From an uncultured Tenacibaculum sp. (GTDB taxonomy: Bacteria > Bacteroidota > Bacteroidia > Flavobacteriales > Flavobacteriaceae), in NCBI RefSeq assembly GCF_947498805.1, contig NZ_CANMLT010000004.1, forward strand, positions 410,186 to 474,185: DNA of 64,000 nt. Reading direction: 5' to 3'. Within the stretch, counting starts at the first letter, position 1. Every line of letters starts with the position of its first letter. Of this stretch, positions 52,528-61,450 are shown piece after piece. The position numbers were made by a program, and so were the translations under genes. The notes beneath the pieces were generated by a model. That model did not search any database, was not told the DNA's origin, and worked only from the letters and a program-made list of their open reading frames with translations.

Positions 52528-53765
52528 TATAAAATGTCTTTTACGTAATCTAAGATGGTTTGAGTAGCTCCAACATTATCTTTTATATATTGTTGATTAG
52601 AACTCCCCATTTGGTTTCTTAGACCATCGTTGTTCTTTACAGATACAAAGGTAGTGGTTAATTCTTTTTTATTTGTAACAATTGTTGCACTGCCTAAAGA
52701 GAGTAGATCGATAGCTTCTTTGAATTTTTGATATTTATTACCTCCAAAAACAACAGGAACACCATAAGTTGCAGGTTCTAATATATTGTGTAGTCCAGTA
52801 GCTAACCCCCCACCTACATAAGCAATATCTGCATATGAATATATTTTGGTGAGTAAACCAATAGTATCAATGATAAAAACCTGGTAATCTTTTAAATTTA
52901 TATTATCTTTTTCAGAAAATAATATCGTCTTTTTCAAAAGAGAATTCCTAAGTTCATTGATCTGATTTGGTTTAATGTTATGTGGAGCAATGATAAACTT
53001 TTCATCCTCTGAGGCATGATTGTTAATATAGTTTACAATAAGCTCTTCATCATCTTTCCATGTACTTCCAGCAACCAAGGTATAGGAGTTGTTTTTAAAC
53101 TCTTCAATAAAATCTATTGAATTGTTTTGTTGTAAAATTTCATAAACTCTATCAAAACGGGTGTCGCCAGAAACTGTAACATTGTTAAAATTGATGGTAT
53201 GTAATAGCTCTTTAGATTCCTTGTTTTGAACAAAGAAATGATCAAAAGCATGTAGTTTATTTCTCATAAAACTACCATGCCATTTAAAAAAAGATTGTTT
53301 CTTTCTAAAAATTCCAGATATCAATAAAGTTCTAGTATTATTGTTTTGAAGCTCTTGTAATAAATTCGGCCAAAATTCATACTTAACAATAATTGCTAAT
53401 TTAGGATGGACTTGTTTGATAAACTTTTTCATATTAGACTTAGTGTCTAAAGGTAGATAACAAACAACATCTGCAAGAGCATAATTTTTACGTATTTCAT
53501 ATCCAGAAGGAGAGAAAAAGGTAACCACTATTTTATAAATAGGGTAGGTTGTTTTTAGTTGCTCTATTATGGGCCTTGCTTGTTCAAACTCACCAAGCGA
53601 AGCAGCGTGAATCCATATTAAATTATCATCTTCTTTTATAGAGGATAACTTAGAAAAAGTTTCTTTTCTACCACTAACGAATAATTTTATTTTTTTATTG
53701 AACAAAGCTACTACAGGTAAGAGAATAGAGGCTTTGAATAGAAGAAGATTGTATAACAAGCTCAT
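52527..53765 (-). CDS. waaA: 3-deoxy-D-manno-octulosonic acid transferase (Kdo transferase)
   Basis: 412 residues. A GT-B fold enzyme that adds Kdo to lipid A at the inner membrane. An N-terminal hydrophobic segment, HAASLGEFEQARP (catalytic Glu) and the C-terminal EPATYGVPVVFGG nucleotide-sugar block are present. It shows that the organism makes Kdo-containing lipid A. Its promoter box lies only about 5 bases before the ATG. Confidence 0.94.
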   Translation of the reverse strand: MSLLYNLLLFKASILLPVVALFNKKIKLFVSGRKETFSKLSSIKEDDNLIWIHAASLGEFEQARPIIEQLKTTYPIYKIVVTFFSPSGYEIRKNYALADVVCYLPLDTKSNMKKFIKQVHPKLAIIVKYEFWPNLLQELQNNNTRTLLISGIFRKKQSFFKWHGSFMRNKLHAFDHFFVQNKESKELLHTINFNNVTVSGDTRFDRVYEILQQNNSIDFIEEFKNNSYTLVAGSTWKDDEELIVNYINNHASEDEKFIIAPHNIKPNQINELRNSLLKKTILFSEKDNINLKDYQVFIIDTIGLLTKIYSYADIAYVGGGLATGLHNILEPATYGVPVVFGGNKYQKFKEAIDLLSLGSATIVTNKKELTTTFVSVKNNDGLRNQMGSSNQQYIKDNVGATQTILDYVKDIL

Positions 53766-53769
53766 GAGG

Positions 53770-53777
53770 CAAATTTA
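53770..53777 (-). promoter_or_regulatory. Possible -7 box of waaA, very close to the start codon
   Basis: Read on the minus strand this is TAAATTTG. Its distance to the ATG (53763-53765) would put the RNA start within a few bases of the codon. Confidence 0.4.
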
Positions 53778-53786
53778 TAAAATAAA

Positions 53787-53818
53787 AAAATCAGCGAGTT
53801 TGACTCACTGATTTTTTT
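53787..53818 (-). terminator. Terminator of the accB-accC transcript
   Basis: ATCAGCGAGT pairs with ACTCACTGAT (one mismatch) around a 3-base loop, with A/T runs on both sides. Confidence 0.85.
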
Positions 53819-53833
53819 TATATATAAGACTAA

Positions 53834-55174
53834 TTATTTCTTAATTTCAAAGTCTTCCATGAATTTAGTGGTGTAATTACCAGCTACATAATCAGGATGA
53901 TCCATTAATTGTCTATGGAAAGGAATCGTCGTTTTAACTCCTTCAATTACATACTCATCTAAAGCACGTTTCATTTTGTTAATAGCTTCTTCTCTTGTTT
54001 GAGCAGTAACAATTAACTTAGAAATCATAGAGTCATAGTTTGGTGGAATCATATATCCAGCATATACATGTGTGTCTACACGTACTCCATGACCTCCTGG
54101 TGCGTGGTAAGAAGTAATTTTACCTGGTGAAGGTCTAAAGTCATTAAAAGGGTCTTCTGCGTTAATTCTACACTCAATAGAATGTAATTGAGGATAGTAA
54201 TTTTTTCCTGAAATTGGCACACCTGCAGCTACTAAAATTTGTTCACGAATTAAATCGTAATCAACAACCTCTTCAGTAATTGGGTGCTCTACCTGAATAC
54301 GTGTATTCATTTCCATGAAGTAGAAGTTACGGTGTTTGTCTACTAAGAATTCAACAGTACCAGCTCCTTCGTACTTAATATATTCTGCAGCTTTAACAGC
54401 AGCTTTACCCATTGCTTCTCTCAATTCATCTGTCATGAAAGGAGAAGGAGTTTCTTCTGTTAATTTTTGGTGACGACGTTGTACAGAACAATCTCTTTCA
54501 GATAAGTGACACGCTTTACCATAAGAATCTCCAACTACTTGGATTTCGATATGACGTGGCTCTTCAATTAATTTTTCCATATACATTCCGTCGTTACCGA
54601 AAGCAGCTTTTGCTTCCATACGAGCAGAATCCCATGCGTCTTTTAAACCTTCTTTTTTCCAAACGGCACGCATTCCTTTACCACCACCTCCGGCAGTAGC
54701 TTTTAACATCACCGGGAAACCAGCTTCTTCAGCTAATTGTTCACAAGTTTCATAATCAGGAATAATACCATCAGAACCAGGAATACAAGGTACACCAGCA
54801 GCAATCATAGTTGCTTTTGCTGTAGCTTTATCTCCCATCTTTTCAATCATTTCTCCAGTAGCACCAATGAATTTAATTTCGTGCTCTTCACATAACTTAG
54901 AGAATTTTGCGTTTTCAGATAGGAATCCATATCCTGGGTGAATTGCATCTGCATTTGTAATTTCAGCAGCAGCAATAATTCTGTCCATTTTTAAATAAGA
55001 TTCACTACTTGGGGCAGGTCCGATACATACGGCTTCGTCAGCAAATTTAACGTGTAAACTTTCTGCATCAGCTTTAGAATATACAGCCACTGTTTTAATC
55101 CCCATTTCTTTACAGGTTCTAATTACACGTAGTGCAATTTCACCTCTATTGGCAATTAATATCTTTTTAAACAT
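53834..55174 (-). CDS. accC: Biotin carboxylase subunit of acetyl-CoA carboxylase
   Basis: 446 residues. It carboxylates biotin on AccB with ATP and bicarbonate, the first half of malonyl-CoA formation. The order is [13 protein letters not shown] at the start, the ATP-grasp glycine loop GGGGKGMR near 163, [10 protein letters not shown] and the [16 protein letters not shown] metal-binding block near 288-303. It is last in the DUF177-rpmF-fabH-accB-accC series and ends at a terminator. Confidence 0.97.
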   Translation of the reverse strand: MFKKILIANRGEIALRVIRTCKEMGIKTVAVYSKADAESLHVKFADEAVCIGPAPSSESYLKMDRIIAAAEITNADAIHPGYGFLSENAKFSKLCEEHEIKFIGATGEMIEKMGDKATAKATMIAAGVPCIPGSDGIIPDYETCEQLAEEAGFPVMLKATAGGGGKGMRAVWKKEGLKDAWDSARMEAKAAFGNDGMYMEKLIEEPRHIEIQVVGDSYGKACHLSERDCSVQRRHQKLTEETPSPFMTDELREAMGKAAVKAAEYIKYEGAGTVEFLVDKHRNFYFMEMNTRIQVEHPITEEVVDYDLIREQILVAAGVPISGKNYYPQLHSIECRINAEDPFNDFRPSPGKITSYHAPGGHGVRVDTHVYAGYMIPPNYDSMISKLIVTAQTREEAINKMKRALDEYVIEGVKTTIPFHRQLMDHPDYVAGNYTTKFMEDFEIKK

Positions 55175-55176
55175 AT

Positions 55177-55251
55177 TTTTAGAGTTTTAGTTTACAGTTT
55201 AAAGTTTAAAAGTTGAAACATAGGTAAATGCTCAACTTTTAATCTCTAAAA
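55177..55251. repeat. Nested inverted repeats in the accB-accC spacer
   Basis: TTTTAGAG (55177-55184) is complementary to CTCTAAAA (55244-55251), and inside it AAAAGTTGA (55208-55216) is complementary to TCAACTTTT (55232-55240). The 88-base spacer can therefore fold in the mRNA. Confidence 0.55.
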
Positions 55252-55263
55252 TATAATGTTTAA

Positions 55264-55755
55264 TTATGATGGGTCTACTAAGAATAAAGGTTGATCGAAT
55301 TCTACAGGAGAAGAATCATCTACTAAGATTTTAACAATCTTACCAGATACTTCAGATTCGATTTCGTTGAATAATTTCATTGCTTCAATGATACATACAG
55401 TATCACCAGCTTTTATAGTGCTACCAACTTCAACAAACATAGGTTTGTCTGGAGATGGTTTTCTGTAGAAAGTTCCAATGATTGGAGACTTTACAGTTAC
55501 ATATTTTGAGTCATCATCTGCAGCGGCTGGAGCTTCAGGTGCCGGAGCAGCTGGAGCAGCAGGTTGTGCAACAGGTACAGGAGCAGCAGCAATTTGAGGG
55601 GCAGCAGCTACAGGAGCAGCTTGAATAATAGTTGTTTCTGGTGTAGAACTTCCAGTTTTAATGGTGATTTTTACATCTTCCATCTCTAACTTTACTTCGC
55701 TTGCACCAGACTTTGCTACAAACTTTATAAGACTTTGAATTTCTTTAATATCCAT
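55264..55755 (-). CDS. accB: Biotin carboxyl carrier protein of acetyl-CoA carboxylase
   Basis: 163 residues. A helical N-terminus, an Ala/Pro-rich flexible linker (about 45-80) and a C-terminal biotinyl domain with the biotin attachment Lys127 in EAMKLF. It carries carboxybiotin between AccC and the carboxyltransferase, whose genes are not in this window. It lies 25 bases after fabH. Confidence 0.97.
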   Translation of the reverse strand: MDIKEIQSLIKFVAKSGASEVKLEMEDVKITIKTGSSTPETTIIQAAPVAAAPQIAAAPVPVAQPAAPAAPAPEAPAAADDDSKYVTVKSPIIGTFYRKPSPDKPMFVEVGSTIKAGDTVCIIEAMKLFNEIESEVSGKIVKILVDDSSPVEFDQPLFLVDPS

Positions 55756-55780
55756 TTTCTTAATTTATTAGTTGTTCGGT

Positions 55781-56776
55781 TTATGAGTTATAAGCCCATT
55801 TTAAGTAGATAGCTCCCCATGTGAAGCCTCCACCAAATGCGGCAAAAATTAAATTATCTCCTTTTTTTAACTCTTTTTCATAATCAGCAAGCAATAATGG
55901 TAAAGTAGCAGAAGTGGTATTTCCGTACTTATGAATGTTCATCATTACTTTATCATCTTCTAGCCCAACTCTATTAGCTGTAGCTTCAATGATTCTTTTA
56001 TTAGCTTGATGTGGAACTAGCCACTGAATTTCTTCTTTAGTTAATTTGTTTCTAGTCAACATTTTTTCGGCAACGTCAGCCATGTTGGAAACAGCAAATT
56101 TAAAAACGGTACGACCTTCTTGATGAACAAAGTGTTGACCATTTTTAATGGTTTCTTCTGAAGGAGGTAATATAGATCCACCGGCATCAATTTTCAAAAA
56201 TTCTCTACCAATACCATCACTTCTTAAGTATTCATCTTGAAGCCCTAATTTTTCTTCATTAGCTTCAAACAATACAGCACCAGCACCATCTCCAAAGATA
56301 ATACAAGTAGCTCTATCTGTATAGTCTATAATTGAAGACATTTTGTCTGCTCCAATCAAAAGTACTTTTTTATAGCGTCCACTTTCTATATAGCGTGCCG
56401 CAGTAGACATACCGTATAAAAAACTTGAACAAGCTGCTTGAAGATCATAAGAGAATGCATTAACCGCTCCAATTTTTGAAGCTGTATAGGCGGCAGTAGA
56501 AGCCACAGGCATATCTGGAGTTGCAGTAGCTACTATAACCATATCGATTTCTGCTGGATCAAGATTTGATTTTTGAATCAAATCTTCAGCAGCTCTAATG
56601 GCCATAAATGAAGTTCCTGCTCCCTCTTCTTTTAAAATACGTCGTTCTTTAATACCAGTTCTAGTAGTAATCCATTCGTCGTTAGTATCGACCATAGTTT
56701 CTAACTCTTTATTTGTTAGAGCGTATTCGGGGATGTATTTTCCTACCGCTGTTATAGCTGCAGTTATTTTAGTCAT
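55781..56776 (-). CDS. fabH: Beta-ketoacyl-ACP synthase III
   Basis: 331 residues. It condenses acetyl- or branched acyl-CoA with malonyl-ACP to start fatty-acid chains. The catalytic triad is complete: Cys116 in QAACSSFLY, His256 in VPHQANKR and Asn286 in HKYGNTTSA. The flavobacterial enzyme often prefers branched starters, but this cannot be read here. A terminator stands between rpmF and fabH, so fabH-accB-accC may have its own start. Confidence 0.97.
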   Translation of the reverse strand: MTKITAAITAVGKYIPEYALTNKELETMVDTNDEWITTRTGIKERRILKEEGAGTSFMAIRAAEDLIQKSNLDPAEIDMVIVATATPDMPVASTAAYTASKIGAVNAFSYDLQAACSSFLYGMSTAARYIESGRYKKVLLIGADKMSSIIDYTDRATCIIFGDGAGAVLFEANEEKLGLQDEYLRSDGIGREFLKIDAGGSILPPSEETIKNGQHFVHQEGRTVFKFAVSNMADVAEKMLTRNKLTKEEIQWLVPHQANKRIIEATANRVGLEDDKVMMNIHKYGNTTSATLPLLLADYEKELKKGDNLIFAAFGGGFTWGAIYLKWAYNS

Positions 56777-56878
56777 AGTTGTTTGTTTGTTGTAAAACGA
56801 GTTTTCAAAGTAATGAAAATTATTTCACTTTTTTAGGTTAAAAAAGTCAAAAAACTTCATTTTTTAACATAAAAGCAT

Positions 56879-56908
56879 AAAAAAACCCTCAAAAGGAGGG
56901 TTTTTTTA
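56879..56908. terminator. Terminator between rpmF and fabH
   Basis: AAAAAAACCCTC/GAGGGTTTTTTT around a 5-base loop, usable on the minus strand. Confidence 0.88.
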
Positions 56909-56930
56909 TTTTTTTGACTAACTATAAAAA

Positions 56931-57125
56931 TTAAGCCTCAGCTGCTGCAGTTTCTAAAACTACTTGACCTCTATAGTATAATTTTCCTTCATGCCAGTGA
57001 GCTCTGTGGTATAAGTGAGCTTCTCCAGTAGTTGGATCAACAGCTATTTGAGGAATAGAAGCTTTATAGTGAGTTCTTCTCTTGTCTCTTCTAGTTTTAG
57101 ATATTTTTCTCTTTGGATGTGCCAT
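56931..57125 (-). CDS. rpmF: 50S ribosomal protein L32
   Basis: 64 residues, strongly basic, with the family start [20 protein letters not shown]. It has no Cys residues, so it is the zinc-independent form of L32. It lies 8 bases after the DUF177 gene, the usual bacterial pairing. Confidence 0.95.
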   Translation of the reverse strand: MAHPKRKISKTRRDKRRTHYKASIPQIAVDPTTGEAHLYHRAHWHEGKLYYRGQVVLETAAAEA

Positions 57126-57133
57126 TTTATATC

Positions 57134-57670
57134 TTATTTATCTGTTAGTAAATTCTTTAATTTATCCCATCTAGGGTCTGTTGTCTCTTCAACAACAGGT
57201 TTTTCTATTTTTGGTTCTAATTCTTTAAGTTTTTTTAAAGCTTCTGAATCTAGAGTTCCATCAATAACTCCAGGGTGAATTCTCTTGGAAGGTACTGATA
57301 AAACAATTAGTTCATAAATATACTGTGCTATATTAATTTGGTATTCTTCATATGGAAGAATTAGAATTTCTTCGTTTTCATCGTTAAATTCTGGTCCAAA
57401 TTTTACTATTAACGGTAAATTTCCTTCAATTTCTTGATCAAATAATTCTCCTGTAAGATCGCACGGAATATTAACTGCGCCACTAACATTAAAATTAAGC
57501 TCTATTAGAGAACCCTTTTTATTGAAATCTACAGTTGCTGTTACATTAGTATTATTATACTCTTGAAATTCAAAAGCTTCAAAGAACGTATTGTCAATTT
57601 GATAATCGAATAAATGATTTCCTTCTTTTAAACCCACAAAAGGGATGTTAAATTGTTTTAAGTCTTTCAT
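57134..57670 (-). CDS. DUF177 (YceD-like) protein
   Basis: 178 residues. The family is found upstream of rpmF in most bacteria and takes part in 23S rRNA or large-subunit maturation. Here the typical metal-like Cys pair is reduced to one Cys in NIPCDLTGE, and an acidic middle segment precedes the [13 protein letters not shown] and [10 protein letters not shown] blocks. A -7 box at 57693-57700 makes it the first gene of the fatty-acid series. Confidence 0.88.
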   Translation of the reverse strand: MKDLKQFNIPFVGLKEGNHLFDYQIDNTFFEAFEFQEYNNTNVTATVDFNKKGSLIELNFNVSGAVNIPCDLTGELFDQEIEGNLPLIVKFGPEFNDENEEILILPYEEYQINIAQYIYELIVLSVPSKRIHPGVIDGTLDSEALKKLKELEPKIEKPVVEETTDPRWDKLKNLLTDK

Positions 57671-57692
57671 CTACAACATCAATTTGAGCGTG

Positions 57693-57700
57693 CAAAGATA
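57693..57700 (-). promoter_or_regulatory. Promoter -7 box of the DUF177-rpmF series
   Basis: Read on the minus strand this is TATCTTTG followed by GCACGCTC, an exact TAnnTTTG match about 23 bases before the ATG. Confidence 0.65.
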
Positions 57701-57743
57701 TAAAAAAAGTTTTTACTTTTATACTTTGCTATAAAAAAATCAA

Positions 57744-58778
57744 CTATTTAACTTTCAATGAGTTTTTAGTTAAATCGATATATTCTTTTCGGTGTTTATA
57801 AATATTAATTGCTGTAAATAGAGCTTCCTGAAAAGAAGCTGGATTTGCTTTGTTTTTTCCAGCAATATCGATTCCTGTTCCGTGATCAGGAGAGGTTCTA
57901 ATTTTATTTAATCCTGCGGTATAATTTACACCATTCCCAAAAGATAATGCTTTAAAAGGTGCTAAGCCTTGATCGTGATACATGGCTAATATTCCGTCAA
58001 ACTGTTTATATGTTTTAGCTCCAAAAAAGCCATCTGCAGCATAAGGACCAAAAACCAGTTTTCCTTCTTCCTTAATTTCTTTAATGGTAGGTTTGATTAT
58101 TTCATCATCTTCTTTACCAATAAGACCATTGTCTCCAGTATGCGGGTTTAATCCTAATACAGCTATTTTAGGTTTGTTAATATTAAAATCTTGTTTCAAA
58201 GATGTGTGCATAATATTAACTTTATCTTTAATTAGTTCAGGGGTAATTGCTTCAGAGATTTTTGAAACGGGGATATGCCCAGTGATTAATCCAACACGTA
58301 ATTCATCGGTCATTAATATCATTAAACTTTTACCTTCCAATTCATTCTCTAAATATTCGGTATGTCCAGGGAACTTAAATTCTTCCGATTGAATATTGTC
58401 TTTGTTAATTGGAGCAGTTACCAAAACGTCTATATTATTTTCCTTTAGCGCTTTGGTGGCAGAACTTAATGATTTATAGGCGTAGGTACCTCCATGAGGA
58501 GTGTTATCACCTAGATTTATTTTTACATCTTCTTTCCAAGCATTCAATAAGTTTATTTTATTATGAACGATTTTATCTAATGAAGAGATGCCGTGTACAT
58601 TATTTTTCAGATTTAGTGCTTTCTTATGATAAGAAACTAATTTGTTAGATGCAAAAATTACAGGAGTACAAAACTCTAGCATTCTTTTGTCTTCAAAAGT
58701 TTTTAAAATGATTTCTATACCTATCCCATTAATGTCTCCAACAGAAATTCCAACAATAATTTTGTTTGATTTATCCAT
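57744..58778 (-). CDS. pdxA: 4-hydroxythreonine-4-phosphate dehydrogenase
   Basis: 344 residues from the ATG at 58776-58778 (MDKSNKIIVGISVGDINGIG). A longer frame to 58928 would run into ribE on the opposite strand and is rejected. PdxA acts in the DXP-dependent pathway of pyridoxal phosphate synthesis. Metal-binding histidines lie in the FPGHTEYLE, YHDQGLAPFK and TSPDHGTGIDIAG blocks. An AGGAAA sequence lies 7 bases before the ATG, one of the few Shine-Dalgarno-like sites in this window. Confidence 0.95.
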   Translation of the reverse strand: MDKSNKIIVGISVGDINGIGIEIILKTFEDKRMLEFCTPVIFASNKLVSYHKKALNLKNNVHGISSLDKIVHNKINLLNAWKEDVKINLGDNTPHGGTYAYKSLSSATKALKENNIDVLVTAPINKDNIQSEEFKFPGHTEYLENELEGKSLMILMTDELRVGLITGHIPVSKISEAITPELIKDKVNIMHTSLKQDFNINKPKIAVLGLNPHTGDNGLIGKEDDEIIKPTIKEIKEEGKLVFGPYAADGFFGAKTYKQFDGILAMYHDQGLAPFKALSFGNGVNYTAGLNKIRTSPDHGTGIDIAGKNKANPASFQEALFTAINIYKHRKEYIDLTKNSLKVK

Positions 58779-58798
58779 AGTTTCCTTTCGTAAAGTTG

Positions 58799-58806
58799 TA
58801 TTTTTG
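58799..58806 (+). promoter_or_regulatory. Promoter -7 box for ribE
   Basis: TATTTTTG, an exact TAnnTTTG match, about 30 bases before the ribE ATG. Confidence 0.5.
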
Positions 58807-58813
58807 ATGTGAA

Positions 58814-58821
58814 CAAAAGTA
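58814..58821 (-). promoter_or_regulatory. Promoter -7 box for pdxA
   Basis: Read on the minus strand this is TACTTTTG, an exact match. It overlaps the ribE promoter region, so the divergent genes share about 60 bp of control DNA. No FMN riboswitch is seen. Confidence 0.5.
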
Positions 58822-58836
58822 GTTAAAAAATAGATA

Positions 58837-59424
58837 ATGTTTACAGGTATTATTGAAACTCTTGGAGAGGTAACTAATTTACAAAGAGAACAAGAAAACT
58901 TACATATAACAGTAAAAAGCGATATCACATCTGAGCTTAAAATAGATCAAAGTGTTGCTCATAATGGAGTTTGCTTGACAGTGGTTCATATTGAAAAAGA
59001 TGAATATGTAGTAACTGCAATTAAGGAAACCTTAGATAAAACAAATATTGGTGATTTAAGAATAGGGGATGCTGTAAATTTGGAAAGAGCAATGAAGCTT
59101 GGAGCTCGATTAGATGGGCATATTGTGCAAGGGCATGTTGATAGAACTGGTATATGTAAAAAGATTAAAGATGATAATGGAAGTACGGTATTTACATTTT
59201 TCTATGATTTTGATGGTTCTAATGTAACTATCGAAAAAGGTTCTATAACTGTTAATGGTGTTAGTTTAACTGTAGTTAATTCTAAAAAGGATGAATTTAG
59301 CGTAGCAATTATCCCGTATACATTGGAACATACTACATTTAAATATTTTAAAGAAGGAACAAAAGTTAATTTAGAGTTTGATGTTATAGGTAAATATGTG
59401 GCTAGGTTAACACAGTTTAAATAG
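58837..59424 (+). CDS. ribE: Riboflavin synthase alpha chain
   Basis: 195 residues built from two lumazine-binding domains (about 1-95 and 96-190), each with the GxxxNGVCLTV or NGVSLTV block. The start MFTGIIETLGEV is the family N-terminus. It dismutates dimethylribityllumazine to riboflavin. It is transcribed alone. Confidence 0.96.
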   Translation: MFTGIIETLGEVTNLQREQENLHITVKSDITSELKIDQSVAHNGVCLTVVHIEKDEYVVTAIKETLDKTNIGDLRIGDAVNLERAMKLGARLDGHIVQGHVDRTGICKKIKDDNGSTVFTFFYDFDGSNVTIEKGSITVNGVSLTVVNSKKDEFSVAIIPYTLEHTTFKYFKEGTKVNLEFDVIGKYVARLTQFK

Positions 59425-59447
59425 AGCTTGATAAAAACTAGAACTAA

Positions 59448-59493
59448 GCATAAAAAAAAAGCAATCTCAATTTGAGATTGCTTTTTTTTATGC
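59448..59493. terminator. Long two-way terminator after ribE
   Basis: A nearly perfect 45-base palindrome with core GCAATCTCAA/TTGAGATTGC and A/T runs on both sides, between convergent genes. Confidence 0.93.
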
Positions 59494-59514
59494 TTTTATT
59501 GGATGTAAATAAGA

Positions 59515-60102
59515 TTATACCCCACGTTGCTTGTTAATTTCGTCTTGCAATTGTCTTCGTAACTTTTGTTCCTTTTCAATTGCTTTCTTTTTGTGAGTTT
59601 CAAATTCCTCCTCAGTTTCTAGTAATAAATCTTTGGTTTCTCTTGTAACAGTATTGCTGTTGTTAAATTTATAAACAAAAAAAGCGAGTGCTGTAAAAAG
59701 GCCAATAATAATACTCCATAATATAGTATTATAAGTTCCTTTCTTTAGTTGAATACCTAAAAAAGAAATTGCATCTTCTTTTGCAATAGAAGTCGATAAG
59801 TCCGTATTCAAGTTTTTGATTTTGGCTTGTAACTCTTTAATAGATGTTAAATGTTGATTTATCTGTTTCTCTTTGGTGTTAATACTCTTTTTTAATGTAT
59901 GAACAGAATCAAGAGTGCTTTTTTGAAGTGCTAAGAAATCATTCTTCTTAATTACTTTATAAATTTGATAGTTGTTAGATTTTTTATAAAGCTCTTTAAA
60001 TTGATTTTCTACAGTATTTGGTAGCTTCTCTGTTTCCTGCGCATTACTATTAATAGTTCCGAGTATAATAACTGCTAGTGTTAAAATTTTAATAGCTTTC
60101 AT
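59515..60102 (-). CDS. Signal-peptide, coiled-coil, one-helix membrane protein of unknown function
   Basis: 195 residues. A signal peptide (about 1-21, ending NSNAQ) is followed by a periplasmic coiled coil (about 60-105), a membrane helix (about 127-145) and a Lys/Glu-rich cytoplasmic coiled coil (about 155-190). Related flavobacterial proteins are sometimes labelled tRNA (guanine-N1)-methyltransferase, but no methyltransferase fold or SAM motif is visible, so that label should not be copied. It is flanked by terminators, hence a single-gene transcript. Confidence 0.8.
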   Translation of the reverse strand: MKAIKILTLAVIILGTINSNAQETEKLPNTVENQFKELYKKSNNYQIYKVIKKNDFLALQKSTLDSVHTLKKSINTKEKQINQHLTSIKELQAKIKNLNTDLSTSIAKEDAISFLGIQLKKGTYNTILWSIIIGLFTALAFFVYKFNNSNTVTRETKDLLLETEEEFETHKKKAIEKEQKLRRQLQDEINKQRGV

Positions 60103-60128
60103 TTTTTCTTAATAAAGTGTTTGTCTAA

Positions 60129-60158
60129 AAAAACCCAAACGTAATAGTTTGGGTTTTT
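60129..60158 (-). terminator. Terminator of thrS-infC-rpmI-rplT
   Basis: AAAAACCCAAAC/GTTTGGGTTTTT perfect 12-bp stem with a 6-base loop. Confidence 0.92.
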
Positions 60159-60182
60159 AGTATATAAGCAAGTGTTTTAAAC

Positions 60183-60527
60183 TTATTTTACTTTCTCTAC
60201 AATCGCCTTAAAAGCTTCTGGATTGTTCATTGCTAAATCAGCTAAAACCTTACGGTTTAACTCGATATTGTTAGCTTTTACTTTACCCATAAACTGTGAG
60301 TAAGACATTCCGTGTTGACGAGCTCCAGCGTTAATACGTTGAATCCATAACGAACGGAAGTTTCTCTTATTGTTTTTACGGTCACGGTATGCATATTGCA
60401 TAGCCTTTTCAACCGCGTTCTTTGCTACTGTATAAACGTTTTTTCTACGTCCGAAGTAACCTTTTGCTTGCTTCAAGATTTTCTTTCTTCTATTTCTTGA
60501 AGCTACTGAATTTACTGATCTTGGCAT
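60183..60527 (-). CDS. rplT: 50S ribosomal protein L20
   Basis: 114 residues, very basic helical N-terminus ([20 protein letters not shown]) and globular C-terminus. It is essential for early 50S assembly. In other bacteria it represses the infC-rpmI-rplT operon by binding its leader. It is last in the operon, followed by a terminator. Confidence 0.97.
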   Translation of the reverse strand: MPRSVNSVASRNRRKKILKQAKGYFGRRKNVYTVAKNAVEKAMQYAYRDRKNNKRNFRSLWIQRINAGARQHGMSYSQFMGKVKANNIELNRKVLADLAMNNPEAFKAIVEKVK

Positions 60528-60621
60528 AATTCAAAATGTTTTTGTAGTGGGCGTCTTAATTAAAAGCACTTATTGAGCCCAACTCCATGGTTAATAATTA
60601 ATTTTACTACCTAGCTAACAA

Positions 60622-60819
60622 TTATTTTAAAACTAATTGTTGCTTAATGTTAGCTTCGTCAGACTTATGTACTAACGTTGCGTGTGTTAATGCAAGCTTA
60701 CGTTTCTTAGACTTCTTAGTTAAGATGTGACTCTTAAACGCATGCTTTCTTTTAATCTTTCCAGAACCAGTTAACTTAAAACGTTTCTTGGCACTAGATT
60801 TAGTTTTGATTTTAGGCAT
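60622..60819 (-). CDS. rpmI: 50S ribosomal protein L35
   Basis: 65 residues, with the family start [20 protein letters not shown]. It lies between infC and rplT as in nearly all bacteria. A 94-base spacer before rplT contains a possible stem with outer GGGC/GCCC (60549-60552 with 60577-60580). Confidence 0.96.
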   Translation of the reverse strand: MPKIKTKSSAKKRFKLTGSGKIKRKHAFKSHILTKKSKKRKLALTHATLVHKSDEANIKQQLVLK

Positions 60820-60858
60820 CTTTGTTTATCGTTTTATCTTGCTTATATGTTTTTTATA

Positions 60859-61419
60859 CTATTTTACCTTTTTTGGAGCAATAAACATAATCATACGTTT
60901 ACCTTCCAGTTTAGGCATTTGTTCTACTTTACCATATTCTTCTAGCTCTTGTGCTAGTTTTAATAGTAAAATTTGACCTTGTTCTTTAAATATAATAGAG
61001 CGACCCTTAAAGAAAACAAAAGCTTTTAGTTTAGCTCCATCTTGTAAAAATTTAATAGCGTGCTTTTTCTTAAACTCATAATCGTGCTCATCTGTTTGAG
61101 GGCCAAAACGAATTTCTTTAACAACAACCTTAGTTGCTTTAGCTTTTAAAGCTTTGTCACGCTTTTTTTGTTCATACAAGAACTTTTTGTAATCGATAAC
61201 TTTACAAACAGGAGGAACAGCTTTAGGAGAAATCTCTACTAAATCTAATTCAAGTTCTTCGGCAATTTTCTTAGCTTTAGAAAGTGGATACACTCCTACT
61301 TCTACGTTGTCACCTACTAAACGTACTTCATCAACGTATTTAATTTTTTCGTTGATTCTGTGTTGATCTTCCTTAATGATTCTGGCGGGTCTACGTCCAC
61401 CTCTTCTTTTAATTGCTAT
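60859..61419 (-). CDS. infC: Translation initiation factor IF-3, with a non-standard start codon
   Basis: 186 residues if started at the ATA at 61417-61419 (reads Met-Ala-Ile-Lys-Arg-Arg). An in-frame TAA lies two codons upstream, and between it and the GTG at 61291-61293 there is no ATG, GTG or TTG. Starting at that GTG would remove 42 residues, including the conserved DQHRINEKI and VRLVGDNVE blocks of the N-terminal domain. The third codon, ATT, is the other candidate and is the infC start in E. coli. Rare starts let IF-3 limit its own synthesis. It lies 31 bases after thrS. Confidence 0.92.
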   Translation of the reverse strand: MAIKRRGGRRPARIIKEDQHRINEKIKYVDEVRLVGDNVEVGVYPLSKAKKIAEELELDLVEISPKAVPPVCKVIDYKKFLYEQKKRDKALKAKATKVVVKEIRFGPQTDEHDYEFKKKHAIKFLQDGAKLKAFVFFKGRSIIFKEQGQILLLKLAQELEEYGKVEQMPKLEGKRMIMFIAPKKVK

Positions 61420-61450
61420 GGCTTATAAATTTTAAATTATTATTAAACTA

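Noticed and set aside
58779..58836. FMN riboswitch before ribE
   Set aside because: The divergent pdxA-ribE gap is 58 bases, too short for the aptamer, and lacks its conserved blocks.
58779..58928. Longer pdxA frame
   Set aside because: It would cover the divergent ribE start; the ATG at 58778 has an AGGAAA ribosome-binding sequence and the family N-terminus.
59515..60102. tRNA (guanine-N1)-methyltransferase
   Set aside because: I recall this label on relatives, but there is no SAM-binding or knot fold; the protein is a signal peptide, coiled coil and one membrane helix.
60528..60621. L20-binding leader hairpin between rpmI and rplT
   Set aside because: A GGGC/GCCC outer pair exists, but the interior is AT-rich and I cannot match it to a known L20 leader.
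61291..61293. GTG as the infC start
   Set aside because: It would remove 42 residues, including conserved N-terminal IF-3 blocks that are encoded in frame just upstream.
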